The translations under genes were made by a program, and so were the position numbers. The notes beneath the pieces were generated by a model. That model did no database searches, had not been told where the DNA came from, and was given only the letters and a program-made list of their open reading frames with translations. A stretch of 64,000 nt of DNA, from positions 62,001 through 126,000 of the forward strand of contig JADLBH010000015.1 of NCBI GenBank assembly GCA_020847855.1, given 5' to 3'. Source of the DNA: Fimbriimonadaceae bacterium (GTDB lineage Bacteria > Armatimonadota > Fimbriimonadia > Fimbriimonadales > Fimbriimonadaceae). Below, piece after piece: positions 43,982-51,595 of the stretch. Numbering within the stretch: the stretch's first letter is position 1; each line of letters begins with the position of its first letter.

Positions 43982-43982
43982 T
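43977..43982 (+). promoter_or_regulatory. extended -10 promoter of double-YHS gene
   Basis: TGC-TATAAT is a perfect extended -10 and overlaps the uppS stop codon. It lies 36 bases before the downstream ATG. No TTGACA-like -35 is seen 17 bases upstream. Confidence 0.65.
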
Positions 43983-43992
43983 AGGGCGCATT

Positions 43993-44007
43993 GGCCCGTG
44001 ACGGGCC
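43993..44007 (+). promoter_or_regulatory. perfect inverted repeat in 5' leader of double-YHS gene
   Basis: GGCCCGT-G-ACGGGCC is a 7-bp perfect inverted repeat with a 1-base centre. It begins about 10 bases after the -10 box, so it overlaps the start of the transcript. It could be a repressor operator or an mRNA hairpin. Confidence 0.5.
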
Positions 44008-44018
44008 GGGAAAACACT

Positions 44019-44639
44019 ATGTTCCTTTCCACTCTCGTTGCCACCCTGACCCTCGTCGCACCCGCGCCGCAGGGCGATCTCGTCTGCATCATGATGGGCT
44101 CACCGACGAACGAAAAGTCCAAGGCCCTCGAATACTCCGGCGCGCGCTATGCGTTCTGCTGCGGCGGGTGCGACACGACCTTCGCCAAGGATCCGGTGAA
44201 GGCGATCAAGGCTGCGACCGCCAAGGGGCAGACCTTTGCCCTGGGCCTCTTCGACCCGGTGAGTGGCAAGCGCGTGGACGCTGCGAAGTCCGAGTTCCAC
44301 ACCGACGCCGCCGGGGTCCGGTACTCCTTTGAGACCAAGTCGAACCTGGACACCTTCATGGGTGCCAAGGACAAATACACCAAGGCTCCCGCCAAGGACT
44401 CGCTCACTTGCCCTGTCACCGGGGAGAAGCTCGACTCCTACAGCCAGGCGGCTGGGTTCGTGGACTACAACGGTGCTCGATACTATGCCTGCTGCGCCGG
44501 TTGCCTCGCCCCGATGAAGGCAGACATGAAGGCGCTTCTCGCCAAGGGCAAGTCCGTGGCCGCCGCACCGAAGCCGGTGCCTGCCAAGGACGCGATGCCC
44601 ATGGCTTCCGAGGCGGGCTGTTGCGCGACGGGCGGCTAA
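44019..44639 (+). CDS. exported protein with two YHS-like metal-binding domains
   Basis: This 206-residue protein has a short signal peptide (STLVATLTLVAPAPQ) and two related Cys domains: YAFCCGGCDTTFAKDP (about 45-60) and, after LTCPVTGEKL, YYACCAGCLAPMKADM (about 153-168). The C-terminus ends EAGCCATGG. YHS domains are linked to copper and other soft-metal handling, so a periplasmic metal buffer or sensor is likely. It has its own promoter and a terminator after it. A second YHS protein is encoded at 23.0 kb. Confidence 0.85.
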   Translation: MFLSTLVATLTLVAPAPQGDLVCIMMGSPTNEKSKALEYSGARYAFCCGGCDTTFAKDPVKAIKAATAKGQTFALGLFDPVSGKRVDAAKSEFHTDAAGVRYSFETKSNLDTFMGAKDKYTKAPAKDSLTCPVTGEKLDSYSQAAGFVDYNGARYYACCAGCLAPMKADMKALLAKGKSVAAAPKPVPAKDAMPMASEAGCCATGG

Positions 44640-44661
44640 CCGCTCCCTGAGCCGAGCCTGG

Positions 44662-44698
44662 AAGACCCTGGGGGGCGACTAGCCTTCCGGGGTCTTTT
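44662..44698. terminator. intrinsic terminator, probably bidirectional
   Basis: AAGACCC and GGGTCTT form the base of a hairpin followed by TTTT on the plus strand, between the double-YHS gene and the end of rfbD. The rfbD stop codon lies inside the loop, so it would serve both convergent genes. Confidence 0.65.
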
Positions 44699-45593
44699 CG
44701 TCTCGCAAGGAGCGAGCGAACTCCGCCAGTGACTCCGCGAGCGACCTCATGGGCGCGATGCCCAATGCTTCGAGCTTCGCGGTGGAGAGCACGGTGGACG
44801 CGGGCCGTTTCGCTGCCGTCGGCCAGTCGTGGGTCGTGCAAGCTTCGACGTTCGGCGGATCCTTGCCTGCGAGGGAACACCAATGAGTCAGGGTCTCGGT
44901 GGCAAGCCCGTGCCAAGTTCTTGTTTCAGGACCGCAGGCATGGTACGTGCCGCCGGCAGGTCCCATGGCGATGACGTCCGCAATGACCCTGGCCAGGTCT
45001 CGTGTCGAAGTCGGGCACCCCGACTGATCGGAAACGACCTTGAGGGCCTTCCCTGCCTCGAACGCCTCAACCAAGGTGCGAGGAAAAGACCTTCCGTGAA
45101 CTCCATAAAGCCAACTCGTCCGGATCACGACCGCTTCGGGCAAGGTGCCCAATACGTTCTGTGCCCCCATCATCTTCGATTTGCCATAGATGGAGAGGGG
45201 CGCCATGGGGTCGCTCTCTGTGTAAGGTGAACCTTTGGCACCGTCGTACACATAGTCGCTACACACGTGAAGGAACTTCCAGCCGGTCTGGGCACAGCTC
45301 GCGGCCAAGGCTCCTGGAAGGATGGCGTTCCCCGCCATGGCCTCGGTCACGTGGGACTCTGCACCGTCCACGTCGGTATAGGCTGCCGCATTGACCACCC
45401 AGTCGAACTCGCCCAAGGAGCGACGGGCCAAGCGGAGCCGATCCGCCTCGATCAGAGGGTCGAACTCGCCCCGCTTCGGCCCCGTGATGCTCCACTTTCT
45501 GCGGTCAAACTCGCTCCAGAGATCGGATCCCAACAGCCCGTGCCGGCCCAAGAGGAGCACACGGCGATATCCCGGTAGGTTTGCCTGTTCCAC
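44679..45593 (-). CDS. rfbD: dTDP-4-dehydrorhamnose reductase
   Basis: RfbD makes dTDP-L-rhamnose, a surface polysaccharide precursor. The 304-residue SDR protein has the nucleotide motif LGRHGLLGSDL near the N-terminus, VVNAAAYTDVDGAE, FLHVCSDYVYDG and the catalytic YGKSK. The GTG start has no clear ribosome site. The other rhamnose genes (rfbA, rfbB, rfbC) are not nearby. Confidence 0.92.
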   Translation of the reverse strand: MEQANLPGYRRVLLLGRHGLLGSDLWSEFDRRKWSITGPKRGEFDPLIEADRLRLARRSLGEFDWVVNAAAYTDVDGAESHVTEAMAGNAILPGALAASCAQTGWKFLHVCSDYVYDGAKGSPYTESDPMAPLSIYGKSKMMGAQNVLGTLPEAVVIRTSWLYGVHGRSFPRTLVEAFEAGKALKVVSDQSGCPTSTRDLARVIADVIAMGPAGGTYHACGPETRTWHGLATETLTHWCSLAGKDPPNVEACTTHDWPTAAKRPASTVLSTAKLEALGIAPMRSLAESLAEFARSLRDEKTPEG

Positions 45594-45594
45594 A

Positions 45595-45616
45595 TTTTCA
45601 CTACGAAAGTGAGAAA
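45595..45616. promoter_or_regulatory. imperfect inverted repeat between divergent genes
   Basis: TTTTCACT and AGTGAGAAA form an imperfect palindrome in the 56 bases between rfbD and the Gly-rich protein gene. It is placed to act as an operator for both, but nothing else supports this. Confidence 0.3.
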
Positions 45617-45649
45617 CCTGAGGTGGCGATAGGCGTCAGAATTACTGTT

Positions 45650-46834
45650 ATGGACACTCCCATGAAGTGGATCCGTATTCTTGCCCTTCTCGCCGCCGGG
45701 TCTCTGGTGGTGCCGAGCATCTCGTTTGCCCAAGACGGCCCCCTCGGAAAGAAGGGAGGGGGCAAGGGTGGCGGCCAGTCCGGGAACTCCGGCGGAGGCA
45801 AGTCCGGCGGTCAGTCCGGGAACTCCGGAGGAGGCAAGTCCGGCGGCCAGTCCGGGAACTCGGGCGGAGGCAGCACGAGCCCAGGCCGATCTGGAGGAGA
45901 CTCCAGTGGCGGCGGTGGCAGCGTGGGCCTTCCGGGAACCCCTCCCAGGAACAACGGGGGAGGTCAAGCCAGCTCCGGGTCAGGGCGCCCGATCACAATC
46001 CCGAGAGACCAGTACGGCGGTCAAGTCATCAACAAGCGCGGGAACGGCGACTCGAAGAGCGGCGACGTTCATTATGGCTCCAACAACAACATTCGAGTGC
46101 AAGAGGGCCAGTACACCGGGTTCGGCGTGACCACGATCCCGCGGGTCTCGACGAGCAGGGGCATCGGGCTCGAGGCGAGGGGCGAGGCACGGCACGTCGA
46201 GATCGGGCGCGACAACGACAACTCGTACCGATACGGCTACTCGCACTACCGGAACGACTGGTGCGACGACGACTTCTACTACCCGTTCTATGCGTTCCGC
46301 TGGGATCCGTGGAAGACCGTGCCTTCCCCGTTCTACTGCTACACCCACCTGCCCGCCTACATCAACTGCGTCCGGATCTCCATCGGATCCTTCACCTGGT
46401 CGCAGTGCTCGACGAGCTACCCCTACCGCTACCGCGGCAACGACGATCCCTATGGCTGGTCATATGGGCGAGATAACCGTGGGGGCGACCTCGACTATGC
46501 CGTGGACGACATCTACGACGCTTTCCGCAGCGGAAGGATGAGGTCGCTCGGCTCCATGATCGGCCGGTCGGTTATCGTCGAATATGGATATGGCGAGCGG
46601 TACAGGATGAACGGTGACGACTTCTACGACCTCATGCGCGACGTGGTGGAAGGAACCCGGACCGAGAACTACCTGATCCAAGACGTTTATCGGGACGGCG
46701 ACCAAGCGACCGTGATCGCCTATCACACCTTCTACACCCCGAACGGGATCCGTGAGTCCGTACGCCACGTCTACGGGCTCGATCGGGTTCGGCGGGGCTA
46801 CGAGATCACCTACTTCCGAACCGAGCGGTTCTAG
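45650..46834 (+). CDS. secreted Gly-rich repeat protein
   Basis: This 394-residue protein has a signal peptide with a cleavage site near residue 27 (SISFA-QD). A Gly/Ser/Asn/Lys-rich region (about 36-120) opens with three 12-residue repeats. A Tyr/Arg/Asp-rich middle follows (YRYGYSHYRNDWCDDDFYY). The C-terminal 115 residues (about 280-394) form an alpha/beta domain (LDYAVDDIYDAFRSGRMRSL, YLIQDVYRDGDQATVIAYH) that could be NTF2-like. The function is unknown; it is probably an envelope or matrix protein. A strong terminator follows. Confidence 0.75.
   Translation: MDTPMKWIRILALLAAGSLVVPSISFAQDGPLGKKGGGKGGGQSGNSGGGKSGGQSGNSGGGKSGGQSGNSGGGSTSPGRSGGDSSGGGGSVGLPGTPPRNNGGGQASSGSGRPITIPRDQYGGQVINKRGNGDSKSGDVHYGSNNNIRVQEGQYTGFGVTTIPRVSTSRGIGLEARGEARHVEIGRDNDNSYRYGYSHYRNDWCDDDFYYPFYAFRWDPWKTVPSPFYCYTHLPAYINCVRISIGSFTWSQCSTSYPYRYRGNDDPYGWSYGRDNRGGDLDYAVDDIYDAFRSGRMRSLGSMIGRSVIVEYGYGERYRMNGDDFYDLMRDVVEGTRTENYLIQDVYRDGDQATVIAYHTFYTPNGIRESVRHVYGLDRVRRGYEITYFRTERF
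45755..45862 (+). repeat. three tandem 36-bp repeats (12 residues each)
   Basis: The units encode GGGKGGGQSGNS, then GGGKSGGQSGNS twice. A tract like this can change copy number by slippage and would vary the length of the flexible region of the exported protein. Confidence 0.85.
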
Positions 46835-46863
46835 GACCTCCCACCGCGATTCCTGGTCAAGAA

Positions 46864-46896
46864 GGCCGCCTCCTAGCGAGGCGGCCTATGTTTTTT
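46864..46896 (+). terminator. intrinsic terminator
   Basis: A 9-bp perfect stem (GGCCGCCTC / GAGGCGGCC) with a 5-base loop is followed after four bases by TTTTTT. It ends the Gly-rich protein transcript and separates it from flagellin. Confidence 0.85.
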
Positions 46897-46972
46897 CCAT
46901 GTTTCTTCCAATGATCCACACAAGGAACGTGCGGGGCCGCGAGGGCCTGCACGCTGCAAGGGAGAGCAAAAC

Positions 46973-48430
46973 ATGGGCTTTCGGGTCAATACTAACATCA
47001 CTGCGCTGATGGCGAACCGCCAACTCAGCCGTACCGACCAGGCGATGGAAGCCTCCATCACGCGACTCAGCACTGGTCTGCGCATCAACAACGCTTCCGA
47101 CGACCCGGCCGGGCTCGTCATCAGTGAGGGCCTCCGGGCCATCATCCGAGGCATCGAACAGGCGTCGAGGAACGCTCAGGACGCTGTCAACATGTCCCGG
47201 ACGGCCGAGGCGTCGCTGGCGGAGGTCAGCGATCAGATCGTCTCGCTGAGGGCATTGGCGGTTCACTCTGCTAACACCGCGGTTGTGGACTCGGCTCAGC
47301 TGGAAGCGAACCAGAACCAGGTGAGGCAGATCCTCGCCTCCATCAACCGAATCGCGAGCCAGACCTCCTGGGGCGACAAGAAGCTCCTCAATGGCGCGAG
47401 CGGTACGACCACGACCGTCACAGAGCCTACGCTCGTGAGCAGCATGTACTTGACCGGTGAGATCGGCTCTAAGATCATCCGCAACGGCGAGGTAAGCATT
47501 CAGCGCACCACCGCTGCCACCCAAACGACGACCGGAGCTATGGCTACGAACTTCGCCAATGCCGCCGCGACGGTGGCCCAAGGCACGCTCGTCATCAATG
47601 GCCGTGGGTTCACCGTGGCGCCAGGGGCCACCTTGTCCGAGGTCGTCGCTATGATCAATCAGGCTGCGACCGAGACCGGAGTCTCAGCTTCGATCGTGGG
47701 AGGAGGGCCGGTTCAGGTTCAATTGACCTCCCTCAAGTACGGTAGCAAGTTCCCCATCAACTATGTGGAGACGAGCAACATTCTCAATGGCGGGAACAGC
47801 GTCACCCCCGCCGTGGGCGTGGATGCCGTCTTCGATGTGACGCTCCCTGTCGAGCCGAGCCCAGACACTGCGGTGGAGACCTTCACGGGGGGGATCGGAC
47901 CTGGTACCGACGGACTCACGCTCACCTCGCCTTCGGGCAACCGACTCGTGGTCACACCGCAAGGCAACGCCACGGCGGGCGCACAGATCGTCGGGCAGGT
48001 GAACGTCGGCTCCCTTCGCTTCCAGTTGGGCGCGTTCGCGAACCAGTCGGCGAACTTCTCGATCCCGAGCGTCCTGCCGGACAAGCTGGGTACCGGAGCC
48101 TTCGCCGGAAAGTCCCTAGCTACACTCGACCTCTCGACCCGCCAAGGGGCGGAAGAGGCGATGAAGATCGTAGACGCGGCAATAGGCGAGCTCAACACCC
48201 TTCGCGGCAACATCGGCAGTTTCCAGAAGAACTTCCTGGAAAGCGCGGTCCGGTCGCTCGACGTCGCCTATGAGAACATTTCCGCGAGCGAGAGCAACAT
48301 CCGCGACGTGGACATGGCCAAGGAGATGAGCGAGTTCACCCGAGTGCAGGTACTGCGCCAGAGCGGCATCGCCGTCCTCTCGCAGGCGAACCAGTTGCCG
48401 CAAGCCGTCCTCCAACTCCTGCAAGGCTAA
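46973..48430 (+). CDS. fliC: flagellin
   Basis: This 485-residue flagellin has conserved N- and C-terminal D0/D1 helices: VNTNITALMANRQLSRTDQA and LSTGLRINNASDDPAGL at the start, and AVRSLDVAYENISASESNI with MSEFTRVQVLRQSGIAVLSQ at the end. The middle contains a flagellin-IN-like motif (GFTVAPGATLSEVVAMINQA). A good AGGGAGA ribosome site precedes the ATG. No sigma-28 promoter is obvious. No other flagellar gene is in the window. Confidence 0.95.
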   Translation: MGFRVNTNITALMANRQLSRTDQAMEASITRLSTGLRINNASDDPAGLVISEGLRAIIRGIEQASRNAQDAVNMSRTAEASLAEVSDQIVSLRALAVHSANTAVVDSAQLEANQNQVRQILASINRIASQTSWGDKKLLNGASGTTTTVTEPTLVSSMYLTGEIGSKIIRNGEVSIQRTTAATQTTTGAMATNFANAAATVAQGTLVINGRGFTVAPGATLSEVVAMINQAATETGVSASIVGGGPVQVQLTSLKYGSKFPINYVETSNILNGGNSVTPAVGVDAVFDVTLPVEPSPDTAVETFTGGIGPGTDGLTLTSPSGNRLVVTPQGNATAGAQIVGQVNVGSLRFQLGAFANQSANFSIPSVLPDKLGTGAFAGKSLATLDLSTRQGAEEAMKIVDAAIGELNTLRGNIGSFQKNFLESAVRSLDVAYENISASESNIRDVDMAKEMSEFTRVQVLRQSGIAVLSQANQLPQAVLQLLQG

Positions 48431-48443
48431 TCTCACCACTTTG

Positions 48444-48472
48444 GGCGGCCCCCCGGTAGTCGAGAGGCCGCC
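48444..48472 (+). terminator. terminator-like hairpin after flagellin
   Basis: GGCGGCC and GGCCGCC form a 7-bp perfect stem about 14 bases after the flagellin stop. It has a weak T content downstream (ttcgtcat). Confidence 0.55.
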
Positions 48473-48542
48473 TTCGTCATACTGGTCCTAAGCCTACTAG
48501 GCCCACCCGAGAGGAACATGGTGTCCTCCCGTTGATCCCGGT

Positions 48543-49235
48543 GTGACGAAGGTCTTTCCTGCCGCTGAGCGCGGGCACACACAGATCGGCTGGCTCAACG
48601 CCCGCCACTCCTTTTCCTTTGGCGAGTACTTCGACCGGGAACGGATGGGTTTCGGCGACCTACGGGTCATCAACGACGACAGGGTCGCACCCGGCGGGGG
48701 CTTCCCTACCCATCCCCACCGCGACATGGAGATCGTCACGTTCGTGGTCTCGGGGAGACTAGCCCACCGGGACAGCATGGGAAGCGAGGGCAGCCTCGGT
48801 CGCTTTGAGGTGCAAGCAATGACCGCGGGCCGAGGGATCACCCACAGCGAGTTCAACCCGAGCCAAGAGGAAACCACGCGCCTTCTCCAGATCTGGATCT
48901 TCCCTCGGGAAAAATCACTGGAGCCCAAGTACGACCAACGCTCCTTCGCCCACGCGGCTGGGGCGGCTCGACTCATCGCGAGCCCCGATGGTGAGGGGGA
49001 CAGTCTGCCCATCGAGCAAGAGGCCCGTGTCTATGCCGTGGAGTTGAAAGGTGGCGAAGAGGTGCGGCTCGATCTGCGCTCGGGCCGAAGGGCCTGGGTG
49101 CAGGTCGTCGAGGGCGAACCGACGGTACAGGGCGAAGCCTTATCGGAGGGTGACGGTATCGCAATGGAGGACGAGACCGAGGTCGTTCTTTCCGGCAGTT
49201 CCCCTTCCCTGGCCCTGGTCTTCGACCTGCGCTAG
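48543..49235 (+). CDS. pirin-family protein
   Basis: This 230-residue bicupin carries the pirin metal-site motif PTHPHRDMEIVTFVVSG and GRGITHSEFNPS. It resembles E. coli YhhW, which has quercetin dioxygenase activity; the true substrate here is unknown. The start is GTG. It is followed closely by parA with its own promoter. Confidence 0.9.
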   Translation: MTKVFPAAERGHTQIGWLNARHSFSFGEYFDRERMGFGDLRVINDDRVAPGGGFPTHPHRDMEIVTFVVSGRLAHRDSMGSEGSLGRFEVQAMTAGRGITHSEFNPSQEETTRLLQIWIFPREKSLEPKYDQRSFAHAAGAARLIASPDGEGDSLPIEQEARVYAVELKGGEEVRLDLRSGRRAWVQVVEGEPTVQGEALSEGDGIAMEDETEVVLSGSSPSLALVFDLR

Positions 49236-49250
49236 GCACTCGACTGCGGG

Positions 49251-49256
49251 CATACT
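49251..49256 (+). promoter_or_regulatory. -10 box of parA-parB (leaderless-type)
   Basis: CATACT followed by six bases (gcaaag) and the GTG of parA. No ribosome site is visible. Confidence 0.55.
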
Positions 49257-49262
49257 GCAAAG

Positions 49263-50048
49263 GTGCCGGTATGGGGTGTCGTGAACCAAAAGGGGGGCGT
49301 CGGAAAGACGACCACCGCGGTCAATTTCGCCGCCGTGATGGCGAAGGAAGGCCGCAAGGTCCTCCTGATTGACGCCGACCCCCAAGGTAACGCGACCACG
49401 AGCTTCGGGTTGCTGAGGCAACGCTCGCGCGCTAGCCTCTTTGAAGTCCTCACCGCGGTCGCCGAGGCCGAGAACGGGGTACCCAGCCTTACGGACGCCG
49501 CTTGCGTCGTAGCTCCAGGTTTGTCGGTAGTCCCGGCAAGCATGGATCTGGCGGGACTGGAGGCGGCGCTGGGTACGGCGGTGGGCCGGGAGACCTTTCT
49601 ACGAGAGGCCGTGGATCGGGTTCGCGACGAGTTCGACTGGATTGTCGTGGACTCGCCCCCCAGCCTAGGGCTGCTGACCGTGAACGTCCTCGCCGCGTGC
49701 GACGCGATCGTGGTGCCGATGCAGTGCGAGTACTTCGCGCTGGAAGGGGTCGCGCAACTGCTCCGAACCGTGGAGATCGTGAAGCGAAGGATCAACCCAA
49801 ATCTCCGGGTCGCCAAGGTGGTGCTCACGATGTACGACACCCGCAACCGCCTCACCCAGCAAGTGGAGGACGAGGTCTTGGGCTTCTTTCAAGGTACGGT
49901 TTCCGGCGTGAGGATCCCGAGGAACGTCCGGCTCAGCGAAGCTCCGGGGCACGGGCGACCCGCCGTGGAGCTTTTCCCCTCCAGCAAGGGCAGCGAGGCC
50001 TATCGAGAACTCGTCAAGGAGGTGCTGGAAGAGTGCGCCGTTCACTAG
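49263..50048 (+). CDS. parA: chromosome partitioning ATPase ParA/Soj
   Basis: ParA forms ATP-dependent gradients that segregate ParB-bound origins. The 261-residue protein has the deviant Walker [10 protein letters not shown] at the N-terminus (about 10-18), the Walker A' [11 protein letters not shown] and the Walker [13 protein letters not shown]. It overlaps parB by 16 bases. The origin-proximal genes mnmG/rsmG, often next to parA, are absent here. Confidence 0.95.
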   Translation: MPVWGVVNQKGGVGKTTTAVNFAAVMAKEGRKVLLIDADPQGNATTSFGLLRQRSRASLFEVLTAVAEAENGVPSLTDAACVVAPGLSVVPASMDLAGLEAALGTAVGRETFLREAVDRVRDEFDWIVVDSPPSLGLLTVNVLAACDAIVVPMQCEYFALEGVAQLLRTVEIVKRRINPNLRVAKVVLTMYDTRNRLTQQVEDEVLGFFQGTVSGVRIPRNVRLSEAPGHGRPAVELFPSSKGSEAYRELVKEVLEECAVH

Positions 50049-50875
50049 GCAAGGGACTTGCCCAACTGATGGGTGAGGAGTCCGAAGGGACGGTTCACGA
50101 GCTCCCCATCTCTGCGATCACGCCGTCACCGACCCAGCCTCGGCAATCGTTCGACGAGTCCGAGCTCGAGGAGCTGGCCGCGTCCCTTCGGGAGCACGGA
50201 GTGCTTCAACCGATCCTCGTTCGGCCCGTGGGGCACGAACGTTATGAGATCATGGCGGGAGAGCGGAGGTTCCGAGCGGCACGGCTTGCCGGGTTGGCGT
50301 CGGTACCTGTCGTCGTCAAGCCCGCGGACGCCCGAACCGCGTTGGAATACGGGTTGATCGAGAATGTCCAGCGGGTGGACATCGCGCCGCTGGAGGCTGC
50401 CGCGGCCTTTCGCAGGCTCGTCACCGAGTTTGGCCTGAGTCAGGACGCGGTGGCGGACCGGGTCGGCAAGTCAAGGGTGGCGGTCGCGAACACGATCCGG
50501 CTTCTGGGCCTTCCTGCCGAGGTTCAAGACCTGCTCGCGACCGGTGCGATCACAGAAGGGCACGCCCGGGCCGTACTGGGCGCAAGGAGCGAAGCCCGAG
50601 CGGTTTGTGTCGCGCGGCGCGCTGCCGATCACGGCCTTAGCGTTCGCCAGACCGAGGCCCTGGCGCGGGGCGAGAGCCGGGCGATCCGGCTCCCAGTGGC
50701 AGCCCCCGACCCAGACTGGGAGCGGATCGCCGAGCGGCTCAGCGAGAGGCTGGGCACACGCGTGAGCTTGCGCCAAGGCAAGCACCGGGGCAAACTGGAG
50801 ATCGAGTTCACGAGCGTCGAGGATTTGGAGCGCGTTTTGGAAGCCATAGGTATCCGCTTGGACCCGGTGCCATAA
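50033..50875 (+). CDS. parB: chromosome partitioning protein ParB
   Basis: ParB is a CTP-dependent clamp that loads at parS. The 280-residue protein has the ParB/Srx domain with [12 protein letters not shown] and [18 protein letters not shown], the helix-turn-helix ([20 protein letters not shown]), and a C-terminal dimerisation segment. The GTG start ([11 protein letters not shown]) follows a GGAGG ribosome site inside parA. I saw no consensus parS site in the window. Confidence 0.96.
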   Translation: MRRSLGKGLAQLMGEESEGTVHELPISAITPSPTQPRQSFDESELEELAASLREHGVLQPILVRPVGHERYEIMAGERRFRAARLAGLASVPVVVKPADARTALEYGLIENVQRVDIAPLEAAAAFRRLVTEFGLSQDAVADRVGKSRVAVANTIRLLGLPAEVQDLLATGAITEGHARAVLGARSEARAVCVARRAADHGLSVRQTEALARGESRAIRLPVAAPDPDWERIAERLSERLGTRVSLRQGKHRGKLEIEFTSVEDLERVLEAIGIRLDPVP

Positions 50876-50887
50876 TCCACTTCGTTC

Positions 50888-50964
50888 GGCGACGTAGCTC
50901 AGCTGGTTAGAGCGAACGGTTCATACCCGTTAGGTCCGCGGTTCGAGTCCGCGCGTCGCTACCA
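50888..50964 (+). tRNA. tRNA-Met (anticodon CAT, elongator type)
   Basis: The 77 bases fold as a cloverleaf with a 7-bp acceptor (G1-T72 wobble), a D arm GCTC/GAGC, an anticodon stem AACGG/CCGTT with loop TTCATAC, and a T arm CGCGG/CCGCG with TTCGAGT. CCA is encoded. The anticodon stem lacks the three G-C pairs of initiator tRNA, so it is elongator Met. A tRNA-Ile with a lysidine-modified CAT anticodon is the alternative. Confidence 0.9.
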
Positions 50965-51079
50965 TCCTTCCCTCTGGGCCGTCGGTCCCGATTGTTTCCC
51001 GGCAGGTCCCATCGTGAGGTTTTTGGGTCTTGTTCCCAGCAGCTGAGGCGTCCATAGAGCCACCGGAGGCAAGACAAGA

Positions 51080-51595
51080 ATGCTAACACTTGGCGACGTT
51101 CTGGCCGTTGTGGCCCTCGTGTTCGGTACCGCGTTCGCTCTGAGCGCCCTGTCGTTTTCAGCGGGGTTCGCCTTCCCCATTGCGTCGGAGAGGGCGGCTC
51201 GGCGCGCCGAGGCCCGAACGCTGGGTTCGCTTCTCGCCGGTCTTGGGATCACGGTACCCGTGGTCTTTGTGGGAGTCGTACTGGCGAACCTTCCCAACCC
51301 CTTGGCGAAATCTCTGGGAGTGACGATGCTCGCGGCCTTCCTCTTGCTGCTCGCCTATGGCACCGGGGTCGTGTCATGGCTCATGGCGGGCCGAATCCAG
51401 GCCGCTTGCCCAGGCATGGGCCGTCACACGAGCCTGACTATGGCTTCCTTGGGTGTTGCGGTGGCGATGATCCTTCCGTTCGTAGGATGGTTCCTCATTG
51501 GCCCAATCGTGAGCCTTGTTGGCTTCGGCGCATGGGCGACCTCTCGCAGGGCGCGGGTCTCCGCTCCCCCCGTCGTCGAGGACACACTGGGGTGA
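51080..51595 (+). CDS. membrane protein with four or five helices
   Basis: This 171-residue protein has about four to five hydrophobic helices (VLAVVALVFGTAFALSALSF, LAGLGITVPVVFVGVVLA, LGVTMLAAFLLLLAYGTG, VAVAMILPFVGWFLIGPIV). No family is recognised. A GGAGG ribosome site precedes the ATG. Its stop overlaps the GTG of the DUF1800 gene (GTGA), so it is likely cotranscribed with the DUF1800/DUF1501 pair. Confidence 0.8.
   Translation: MLTLGDVLAVVALVFGTAFALSALSFSAGFAFPIASERAARRAEARTLGSLLAGLGITVPVVFVGVVLANLPNPLAKSLGVTMLAAFLLLLAYGTGVVSWLMAGRIQAACPGMGRHTSLTMASLGVAVAMILPFVGWFLIGPIVSLVGFGAWATSRRARVSAPPVVEDTLG

Noticed and set aside
49251-50875. A parS site near parA-parB marking the replication origin
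   Set aside because: I looked for the TGTTNCACGTGNAACA pattern around CACGTG and similar words across the window and found no match. Origin proximity therefore cannot be claimed.
50888-50964. Initiator tRNA-fMet
   Set aside because: The anticodon stem has only two of the three consecutive G-C pairs required, and the first base pair is G-T rather than the initiator mismatch.
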